Below the pieces are notes generated by a model, which searched no databases, was not told where the DNA came from, and saw nothing but the letters and a program-made list of their open reading frames with translations. The position numbers were made by a program, and so were the translations under genes. Positions 56,712 through 64,000 of a DNA stretch of 64,000 nt are shown piece by piece; the stretch's first letter is position 1, and each line of letters opens with the position of its first letter. The stretch covers positions 1,426,001-1,490,000 of the forward strand of contig JADWQD010000003.1 in assembly GCA_016110215.1 (NCBI GenBank). The letters run 5' to 3'. This DNA is from Capronia americana. Lineage: Eukaryota; Ascomycota; Eurotiomycetes; Chaetothyriales; Herpotrichiellaceae.

Positions 56712-56880
56712 TGTGACTCAATTCGGAGGACATGATGAATTCAAAGGGGTCCCTGGGGAACGCCTGACTATATAGTTACGAGGGCTACGGTAATATTACG
56801 TGTGGGTATGGAACACCCATACGGCCTATGACGCCTTGGCAGCGTCTTTACAGGTTCCCCGGGTAACCTTCCCAGTCACA
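56712..56880 (-). repeat. Outer element 5' LTR (169 bp)
   Basis: Identical to 41155-41323 by eye over the full length and flanked by AATA at 56881-56884. Confidence 0.95.
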
Positions 56881-57517
56881 AATAACACCATACTCAGTCA
56901 CGTGCAGGAGCATCTCAGGTTGAAGCGGCGAGGCTCAGGGCCACGGTCAGGTCCAGAGATAGAAATGGAATGTCCTCTTGTCGAGATTCCGACCTCGAAA
57001 TGTGTGTTTCAGCAGACAGGTACATAAGGTACTTACTCCGTTACTCCGTTCACCCTCTTTTGGACGAATATCCCTTTTGGGACAGATATCCTTTTTTGGA
57101 AGGAGAGAAAGAGAAATCAATTGACGAGTACGTGTCATACTGTACCTCGTGGATTTACAATCACTTGGCATTTTTGCAGGTTCTCCTCCACAGGTTCTTC
57201 CTTACAACTCACAGCTCGCATCAAATCTAACCTATCTTGGTCAGACAGGAAGATACCAGACAAAATATTATATGGTCGTGGAAGATAATATAAAGTGGGA
57301 GAATCTCCCCTATCCGTTCTTCACCTGAGCAATAATCAGATACTTATTCTACAGCAATTACTGTATCTTCAAGTTTCATTCTGAGCCCTCGTCGCCCAGT
57401 CCAGTCCAGTCCAGAAAGCAGATCATTCAAACTGCCCCATCCTTCTTCCGCTCCACAATCTCACGAAACGTCCAGCCAGCGAGCGAGACCCGGACACAAA
57501 ATCCAAAACCGAAAAAT
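56881..57517 (+). promoter_or_regulatory. Promoter region of the RidA-family gene
   Basis: About 0.6 kb between the retrotransposon and the RidA-family start codon. A short CCAGT tandem (around 57398-57414) lies in the probable leader. No coding frame with motifs is seen. Confidence 0.4.
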
Positions 57518-58139
57518 ATGTCCCATCTCAAGTACTTCAACTATCCCGGCTGGGGCGAGCAGATGGCGGATATGTACAGCCAGGCCGTCCGCGTCGGGGA
57601 CCGGATCGAATTAGCCGGACAAGGTACGTTAAGACACGCGTGTACTACCTATGTACGCAACGAGACGATGGAGCCACGCAGCCTGGCATTGACGCGCGTG
57701 GGATTGATTCCCGATACGGAACGGAACATCTTTGTGTGTTGATTTATTATTATACGACACTTTTTCCTTTTCGCGTTTCATCCGCTGATTGTAGCTCTCC
57801 TAACGATGTACTGTATCTATCTATCTAGGCGGCTGGGATCCCACAACTGGCTCTCTCCCCCCCGACACCCCCGCGACGCCACAGATCGAACAGGCGTTCA
57901 AGAACGTCGACATCGCGCTGCGCCACGCGGGCGCTTCAAAGGGTTGGACCCAGGTCTACCGCGTGAATAGCTACCATACCCAGCTTGACGACGGGGTGCT
58001 TGCGAAGATGAAGGCCGAATTCGAGAAGTGGATGGGGCCGAGCCATCGGCCGATCTGGACGTGCGTCGAGGTGCCCAAGCTGGGATTGGAGGGCATGAAG
58101 GTCGAGATTGAGGTTGTTGCGCATGTACCTGAGGCTTGA
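57518..58139 (+). CDS. RidA (YjgF/YER057c/UK114) family enamine/imine deaminase-like protein
   Basis: Two exons (57518-57623 and 57829-58139) with an intron of 205 nt, long for this window, whose acceptor sits at the end of a short CTAT run. The product is 138 residues, the normal size for this trimeric family. Visible sequence includes YSQAVRVGDRIELAGQ, GGWDPTTGSLPPD, QIEQAFKNVDIALRHAGASK and a C-terminal RPIWTCVEVPKLG followed by MKVEIEVVAHV; the arginine before PIW corresponds to the family's carboxylate-binding Arg. RidA proteins hydrolyse reactive enamines/imines such as 2-aminoacrylate, and RutC acts in bacterial pyrimidine breakdown. It is tail-to-tail with the dihydropyrimidinase gene, only about 60 bp apart. 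Confidence 0.9.
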
Positions 58140-58201
58140 ACTGTAGAGCTTCGCTTTAAATAACAACGTGACAGCTTATCTCTAAGTAACTGTAAGCTCA
58201 A

Positions 58202-59880
58202 TTAGTTGCCCACCACCTTCTGCGAAGCTCCTTCGACGTGAGGATGGCCCTTAGCCGCCGTAACGCCGGGGATCCGGCCCTTGTATTGCGGAATCCATTC
58301 GTTCTCGAACTTGCCCCTCGGCTGCCTCAATCCGGTCTTGACTCTCCGCACGAACTGGCCGTGCGATTTATTGCCCAGGACGCCGCCCTCGTCTCGCGAC
58401 CAGACGACTTCCCCTCTGCTGATCGTGTACCGCGGCCAGTTGGCGAACTTCACCCCTTCAAACGGCGTATAGTCGCACGTGTGATGCAGCATCTCGTTCG
58501 TCAGGTCGAATGAGACCGCCCCGTCGGGATACCACACGACGATGTCGGCGTCGTACCCTGCAGCCAAGCTCCCCTTGGTATTGAGCCCGTACAGCCTGGC
58601 GGGGTTGGAAGCCGTGACTTCGACGAATTTCTGCATGCTGATTCGTCCCTCCTGCGCGCCCTTGTATATCAAGGGCAGCCGTGTCTCGACGCCCGGCAGA
58701 CCATTCGGGATATCGGTGAAGCGGGAGACCCCGTTCTTCAAGCCCATTTGCTTGCCGAGGGGATGGTGGAAGCTGAATGGGCAGTGGTCGCTGGAGATGG
58801 TGGTGAAGGTGCCGTTCGCAATCGCTTCCCAGAGTGCGTCCAGATCGGCTTGGCTGTCTCGTAGAGGCGGCGAACACACGCACTTGGCGCCCTCAAAGTT
58901 CTCGCCCTTGAGTCGGTCCCTGAGCAGATAGAGATACTGCGGGCACGTCTCCGCGTGGATAGGCAGTAGTTTGGTCTGCGCGTCGCGGATATGGCGCGCC
59001 GCAACGGCGCTGGAGATGTGTACCAGCAGGATAGGCGTGTCCATTAATTGGGCGAGACTAATGGCTCGGTAGGTCGCTTCATCTTCGGCGACCTTGGGTC
59101 GCGCGACAGAATGATAGTACGGGTCTCCCAACTTCTGCTCGTACAGCTGCTCGATGATTAGGTCGATCATATCGCTGTTTTCGGCGTGGATCATGGTTGT
59201 CATGCCCAGGGCCCTGGTAGCGAGCATGATGTTCAAGATCTCGCGATCCTTCAGCTTGAGCGGGTCGTATGTCATGTACAGTTTGACAGAGGTTATGCCT
59301 TGTTCGACCATGATGGGGAGTTCTTGCTCCACGATTGGTCGTGTCGGGTTGGTCAGAATCAGGTGGAAGCCATAGTCACAGTACGTCAACCCCGCCGCCT
59401 TCATTGCGCGTTAGATCTTGTCAAGTCTGTGTCTCAGAAGGGTCTGTCAGGCTTACCTTTTTATGGTAGGCCTCGACCACAGGCAAGACGCTGTCGTCGG
59501 TCTTGGCCTGAAAGGCAAATGTGACGATAGTAGTGGTGCCGCCGGCAATGGCGCTCCTCGAGCCGTTCTCAAAGTTGTCGCCAAGAGCGCCATTGATGTG
59601 CTGGTCGAGATGGACATGAGTGTCGACGCCACCAGGTGTCACGTATGCGCCTTGGGCATCGACGACCTTCTTCGCGGTAAATATGCCTTGAAGAGCTCCG
59701 ATGCACAGGATCTTGCCATCCTTGACGGCAATGTCTGACGCTGGCGGGTAGATCAGATCACTTGGCGAGACCTGACCGTGGTTAGTGTCTCGCAACTCAC
59801 TCAATCAGCGCAGAGCTCACGATGATACCGTTTGTGACCAACAGATCGCACTCCAACGCGGATGGAGCGTAGCTGCCCAT
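58202..59880 (-). CDS. Dihydropyrimidinase / D-hydantoinase family cyclic amidohydrolase
   Basis: Three exons: 59880-59821, 59771-59457 and 59398-58202, giving 523 residues. It opens the ring of dihydropyrimidines, hydantoins or similar cyclic imides. The full metal site is present: His72 and His74 in VDTHVHLD, the carbamylated Lys164 in SVKLYMTYD, His196 in MIHAEN, His252 in VHISS and Asp329 in SSDHCPF. The last intron ends at AAG (59399) after a CTAAC branch site, so a nearby ATG (59404) that could be mistaken for a start is intronic. It is divergent from an NCS1 permease and convergent with a RidA-family gene, which supports a ureide or pyrimidine catabolic role in the cytosol. Allantoinase is less likely because of the dihydropyrimidinase-type context and length. 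Confidence 0.93.
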
Positions 59881-60971
59881 TGTAGCAAGGAATTGTAATA
59901 GAAGATAATGAATACGCCAATCCAAGTTCCTTCGCTGATGGGCTGCGAGATGTAGTCAAGCAGATGACGGGAATGAACCTCTATCTCGGGCACATTTAGT
60001 GACTAAAGTCGAATGGGTAATTCCATTTTGTTGTTCGCGATATCGATGTACAAGTCGCGCCGCCGGCTTGTCCATTACCGAAGCGATTACTCCATATCGT
60101 TCTAGATGCCAAGACGTCTTCGAATTTGGTGTCGAGGTCTCCGCCTGAAGTAGCTTCCTGATATCGACTGTACTGGGTACAAGATACTGACAGAAGCGGC
60201 AGGCTGAATTCCCATTGGGCAGGGCTGCGCTTCGTATCGGATGCAGGCCGCCTGGGCATGGGCCATCGGCGACACTCCGGGCGAGATGTCGCTTTACTCC
60301 GACGCTTTACTCGCTGGCGCAGCAATTCAAGGTTGGCCGTTATCGCGGATTTGTCCATCTGACTTCCGGCTTGCACCCGGCATTCAATTCCCACGTGGGC
60401 AATGCGAACCACAATCCGGGATATGGAGCGGCCTTGCTCCGTAGATTAACACCAATGCATCCACATGGTCTTGCATGGCGACTTGCATCCCAGCGTCAAT
60501 GCACCATACGGCGCCGATTGCATGTCGAGTATCTCCTAGACTCGAAATTTATGTCGGCATGAGGCCAGAATGCACAACGATAATAGACTGGCTCCACTGT
60601 GGACGATATGCAGCAAAGGTTCCTTAGCCGCCACTCAACTTCCGCATCGAGGCTCGCGATAGACCCGACCAGCGATCCACGGCGTCCGCGGGGAGCACTC
60701 GGGCAGCTTATCTTCTGTCGATTAATGTGCAAATCATCAGATCATGGCCTTGTTGGTCTCTCGTAGCTCCCTTGTCCGGCATCGTCCCATCAATTTGAGT
60801 TCTCGAGATGGCTAGTAGATAAGGCAGAAGGTCAGCTCTATAGCCTTTTGACAGCAAGGGTATGTATATGAGGGCAGCTCTGCTTGTGCGTCCGAAGGAC
60901 ATCCTGCTTCAAATCTGCATCGCCCCGAAGACGGACTCACAGTCGCTCCCAGAGTCCTACCACCATCAGCC
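59881..60971. promoter_or_regulatory. Divergent promoter region of dihydropyrimidinase and NCS1 permease genes
   Basis: About 1.1 kb. Five HGATAR-type (GATA factor) hexamers occur: AGATAA at 59903 and 60817, CGATAA at 60578, and on the other strand TTATCG at 60340 and TTATCT at 60708. That is only modestly more than chance predicts, so AreA-type nitrogen control is a suggestion. No gene is supported here. Confidence 0.45.
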
Positions 60972-62639
60972 ATGGCCTTCAAGCAGTTTTGGGATGAGCA
61001 CGTGGTGCTGAAGCCTCATCCAGGCTCGTTTGGCGCAAACGATCCCGATGCCATCAAATATACCAATGTGGACATGGATCCTATCAAGAGGAAGGACCGT
61101 ACCTACGCTTGGTACCAGATGGGTCTGTTCTGGATTGCTGAAGGCTTCAATGCGGCTCAGCTTGAGGTCTCCAGTTCAGCATTCTCGCTCGGTCTGAATC
61201 CTGGGCTCTGTGTCGTGGCCTGCCTTGTCGGCAATATTATTGTCTCCATACCCTGTGCAGCATCCGGCTACCTGGGGAGCAAACTCGGAACGAACTTTCC
61301 CGGAACCGTCAGAGCGTCGTTTGGCATGATCGGATCGAAATGGGCGATGATTGTCAGAGGTGTGCCCTGTATCATCTACTATGGCATCCAGTGCAGTCTG
61401 GCTGGTCAGGCGGTGCAAGCTTGCACGACAGCAATATGGCCTTCTTTTGCTCACTGGCATCTCGACGCCTTTCCGAAATCGGCAAACATCACTCCCCCTC
61501 AACTTTTGTCCTTCACCATCTTCTGGCTATTGTCGTTGCCGTTCCTCTGGCTGCCGATTAGGACGCTGCGATACCTATTCGTCGTCAAAAGCGTTCTGGT
61601 ACCTTTATTCTGGACGGCGTTGTTCACTTGGTCAATTACCGCAGCCGGAGGATGGCCCAAAGTTTGGAGGGAACCAAGCAAGCCACTCGATGGATGGTCC
61701 GTCGGCTACCTCTTTGGAATTTGTGTTAACGCAGCCATTTCGGGCAACGCAACATTTGCGGTTAACATAATGGATATTTCAAGACATTCCAAGAATGACA
61801 CGGCGGCATGGGCGACGCAGCTGTTTGCCTTACCTGTACTGGTAACCTTAACCGAGTTCCTGGGCTGTACGATGGCTGTCGCCTCGTCCGTCGTGTATGG
61901 AGGGGTCGAATGGAATCCGCTATCTGTGATCAACAACTTCGACAACCGAGCCGGCAAGTTTTTCGCAGGTGCCTGCTTCATTTTCTTCAACATCATGACC
62001 AACGTCACGGGTAATTCGGTACCCCTGGCAAACGACTTGACCGGATTGTTCCCCAAGTACATTAACATCCGGCGCGGGCAGTTTATCTGCGCTGTCATCT
62101 CGTTCGCTATATGCCCGTGGGAGATTCAGGCGAAGGCAACGACCTTCTTGGCCTTCTTGGGGGCATATACCTTGTTCCTTGGTTCAACCACTGGTGTGAT
62201 CATGGTGGACTACTTCTGGGTCCGCCGAGGATACGGCATCAACATTTCGCATCTGTTCAAACCTCGCGGCATCTACTGGTACACCTTTGGGTGCAACTGG
62301 CGAGCATTTGTTGCGTGGTTTGTCGCGATTGCGCCGCTCTTCCCGGGCATGTTGTACAGCATGGGAGTGCCCATTCCCAACCGAGGCATCCTCAACATGT
62401 ACTCGTGGAATTATGTCCTCGTGGTTGTCTTCTCCGGGCTCGTGTATTTCATCTGCACAACTCTTTCGCCCGTCCCGGTCAGGACTGAAGAGGAGGATTA
62501 CGGCAAGTTGTATCTGATTGATGGTCTGGAGCCGACCAGCGAGTCCGCGTCGAGCACTGGCTACAAGGCGGACGGCGACATCGAGAAGCGAATGATCGAC
62601 GCTAAGGTCGCGCCAACCACGATTGACACCGTTTTGTAG
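60972..62639 (+). CDS. NCS1-family nucleobase/hydantoin/allantoin permease (Fur/Fcy type)
   Basis: An intronless frame of 555 residues with its ATG at 60972. Proton-coupled uptake of a nucleobase or cyclic ureide across the plasma membrane. The N-terminus has NVDMDPIKRKDRTYAWYQMG, followed by FNAAQLEVSSS, the NCS1 signature region with FPGTVRASFGMIGSKWAMIV, and GIQCSLAGQAVQ. About 12 hydrophobic segments follow, including NGNATFAV-type ISGNATFAVNIMDISRHSKN and DYFWVRRGYGINISHLF. The tail after about residue 510 is hydrophilic and lysine-rich. Its divergence from the dihydropyrimidinase gene suggests co-regulated transport and ring opening of the same substrate. Uracil, allantoin, uridine and hydantoin carriers all belong here; the substrate is not fixed by what I can see. 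Confidence 0.92.
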   Translation: MAFKQFWDEHVVLKPHPGSFGANDPDAIKYTNVDMDPIKRKDRTYAWYQMGLFWIAEGFNAAQLEVSSSAFSLGLNPGLCVVACLVGNIIVSIPCAASGYLGSKLGTNFPGTVRASFGMIGSKWAMIVRGVPCIIYYGIQCSLAGQAVQACTTAIWPSFAHWHLDAFPKSANITPPQLLSFTIFWLLSLPFLWLPIRTLRYLFVVKSVLVPLFWTALFTWSITAAGGWPKVWREPSKPLDGWSVGYLFGICVNAAISGNATFAVNIMDISRHSKNDTAAWATQLFALPVLVTLTEFLGCTMAVASSVVYGGVEWNPLSVINNFDNRAGKFFAGACFIFFNIMTNVTGNSVPLANDLTGLFPKYINIRRGQFICAVISFAICPWEIQAKATTFLAFLGAYTLFLGSTTGVIMVDYFWVRRGYGINISHLFKPRGIYWYTFGCNWRAFVAWFVAIAPLFPGMLYSMGVPIPNRGILNMYSWNYVLVVVFSGLVYFICTTLSPVPVRTEEEDYGKLYLIDGLEPTSESASSTGYKADGDIEKRMIDAKVAPTTIDTVL

Positions 62640-63190
62640 GATATAGGCGAGGAGCCGCGTGGTATCGTACATACAGTTGAACTAGTAATTCCAAAGCAAT
62701 TTGTTACGGAAGTGCGACTTCTTGGCACCTGCCAAGCCATCTCGGCACGTGCTTGACACGTGCTCGGCCAAGATGAGTGATGACTAACTCGTTGAACACT
62801 CAGCCAATCGGAGCGAGATCGCATCCTCAGCCTCGCTCTCCTTAATGACATCGATTGAATCGCGACATTCTCCAACGAATAAACGCACATCTCCATGTTC
62901 AAGTGACCGGTCCCCGATATCCCTCTTTTGTTTCGGAGGCTTTTAAACAGACTAAGAATTATTTTATGCTTGTTCCTCCAGCCCTTTAGATCATAGCAAG
63001 GCGAACATATCACATTGTTGGAATTAGACGAGCAAAAGGCCCCCAGCAGAGCCATCAACGCGCCGCGCCCAAACAGGTCCAGCGATTGGAAATTCGATCC
63101 GGATCGTCGAAAACTCCTACAGTGTATTAGCTATAACCACCTCTATTCAGAACTGAGTTGGGTTCAAGCCCAGCGCAGCATCCCGCAAGT
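62640..63190. other. Intergenic spacer
   Basis: Between the NCS1 permease and the cyclotransferase-like gene, both on the plus strand. No supported coding frame, RNA gene or repeat. Confidence 0.35.
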
Positions 63191-64000
63191 ATGGCTCAAG
63201 ATCAAGAACAATCCACCTTCGACCCGACCACCACGTCGTCCAAAACCGGCACCTTCTACTTCGCGTTCGGCTCCAACCTCTCCGCTCACCAAATGTCCCT
63301 CCGCCTCCAGTACTCTCCCTCGTCCAGCATCCCCGTGGCCATAGCACGGCTGGACTCCCACGCCTGGATCATCTGCGAAAGGGGGTACGCTAACGTTGTC
63401 GCATTGCCACGGTCGAACGCCGCGTCGGACAACAACACCGTCTGGGGAGTTCTGTACAACATGCATCCCGTGGATGAGGCGCGGCTGGATCTCTACGAGG
63501 GACACAACGAGGCGAGGAATCCCAATCCGGTAAGGACCAAGGATCCCCAAACGCAGATGATCAAGCGGTTCGAGCAAGGCGGGTGGGATTACAATAAGCA
63601 TTACTTGCCTATTACTGTGACGAAGTGGTTGAGGGATCCGCGTGAGTATGGTGTCGATGTGCCTGGTTGGGATTCTCAGCCAGTGAATGGGGAAGTATCA
63701 AGTCCAGCTGGAGCGCATAACACTACGGTGCGCGCGCTAGTTTATGTCGACGAGTTTCGGACCACGCCGGGCGAGATCGTACAGGAATATATCGGACGGA
63801 TGAACCGTGGGATCGAAGAGTCCGTGAGCCTCGGGTTGCCGCAGTCGTGGGTGGACAATGTGATGCGGAAGTTCATCCCACCGGGCATCTACGTTGATGA
63901 CCACGGCTATGTGGGTACGGACGACGGGTACGTCGAGGCGGAAGCGACCGAGACGGATGACCATGTCACGGAGAATATGGTGAAAGAGATGGGAGAAAGG
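63191..64000 (+). CDS. Gamma-glutamylcyclotransferase-fold (AIG2-like) protein, cut at the right edge
   Basis: Starts at the ATG at 63191 and stays open for 270 codons to the window end. The fold's glycine-rich phosphate-loop-like motif is YFAFGSNLS (residues 23-31), followed by the characteristic NTVWGVLYNMHPVDEARLDL and YEGHNEA, whose acidic residue is a candidate general base. Family members convert gamma-glutamyl amines or dipeptides to 5-oxoproline, linking to glutathione turnover. The fungal members carry a long extension after the core, as here (residues beyond about 180), ending in acidic sequence at the edge. No intron is visible so far. The remainder cannot be judged. Confidence 0.82.
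   Translation, partial: MAQDQEQSTFDPTTTSSKTGTFYFAFGSNLSAHQMSLRLQYSPSSSIPVAIARLDSHAWIICERGYANVVALPRSNAASDNNTVWGVLYNMHPVDEARLDLYEGHNEARNPNPVRTKDPQTQMIKRFEQGGWDYNKHYLPITVTKWLRDPREYGVDVPGWDSQPVNGEVSSPAGAHNTTVRALVYVDEFRTTPGEIVQEYIGRMNRGIEESVSLGLPQSWVDNVMRKFIPPGIYVDDHGYVGTDDGYVEAEATETDDHVTENMVKEMGER

Larger units (their letters stand above)
41155..56880 (-). mobile_element. Outer Ty3/Gypsy LTR retrotransposon, interrupted by a second element
   Basis: The element is bounded by 169-bp LTRs that begin TGTGACT and end AGTCACA (perfect 7-bp inverted ends). The sequence AATA flanks both outer sides (41151-41154 and 56881-56884), a 4-bp target duplication. Coding order on the minus strand is gag, zinc knuckle, aspartic protease, RT (YLDD), RNase H and integrase, which is the Gypsy order. 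Total length is 15,726 bp; removing the inner element and one copy of its target duplication leaves about 9.6 kb. Many in-frame TAA/TAG codons make it non-coding as it stands. Confidence 0.93.

Noticed and set aside
59399..59410. ATG at 59404 as a start for a shorter dihydropyrimidinase
   Set aside because: It would omit the VDTHVHLD metal ligands; it lies in an intron with a CTAAC branch site and AG acceptor at 59399.

Overview
The window is nuclear DNA from a filamentous ascomycete (Pezizomycotina). The evidence is many short spliceosomal introns of about 47-136 nt with CTNAC-like branch sites, Zn2Cys6 and Fungal_trans_2 type regulators, a lone dispersed 5S rRNA gene, and a repeat block decayed by transitions as in repeat-induced point mutation (RIP). 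I could not place it more narrowly. Exon structures were worked out by hand from splice sites, reading phase and family motifs.

Layout, left to right. 1-8.1 kb: the 5' part of a fungal protein of unknown function (minus, cut by the edge), a secreted GH31 alpha-glucosidase (minus) and a secreted amidase-signature protein (plus). 8.7-15.7 kb (minus): a multidomain sterol-glucosyltransferase-like protein with a VPS13/ATG2-C-like segment and a row of UIM-like motifs, then a fusion of a short-chain dehydrogenase with a NodB-type deacetylase. 16.5-24.1 kb: an APC-family permease with 12 exons, ribosomal protein Rps5 (uS7), a 77-residue membrane protein and a Zn2Cys6 regulator whose zinc cluster requires a 5-nt microexon. 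25.0-33.3 kb: ribosome-biogenesis factor Sda1, a likely ribonucleotide reductase inhibitor (Spd1/Dif1 type) and a 904-residue coiled-coil protein. 34.5-41.0 kb: a 5S rRNA gene, a relic of a nucleoside-phosphorylase-type domain joined to a DUF3597-like tail, an SDR, a Fungal_trans_2-like protein without a zinc cluster and a beta-lactamase-fold hydrolase.

41.155-56.880 kb is a nest of two LTR retrotransposons, both of Ty3/Gypsy type with gag-pol on the minus strand. The outer element (15.7 kb including its guest) has 169-bp LTRs that I read as identical, a 4-bp target duplication, a clear primer-binding site and purine tract, and a stop-riddled coding region. It also carries an additional long reading frame on the opposite strand. 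The inner element (6.1 kb) has 364-bp LTRs differing by 34 transitions and no transversions, a 5-bp target duplication, and mutated zinc-knuckle and RT active-site residues.

57.5-62.6 kb is a compact catabolic group: a RidA-family deaminase, a dihydropyrimidinase/hydantoinase and an NCS1 nucleobase/hydantoin permease. This suggests uptake and ring opening of a cyclic ureide or pyrimidine with clean-up of reactive enamine/imine products. The window ends in a gamma-glutamylcyclotransferase-fold protein cut by the right edge.
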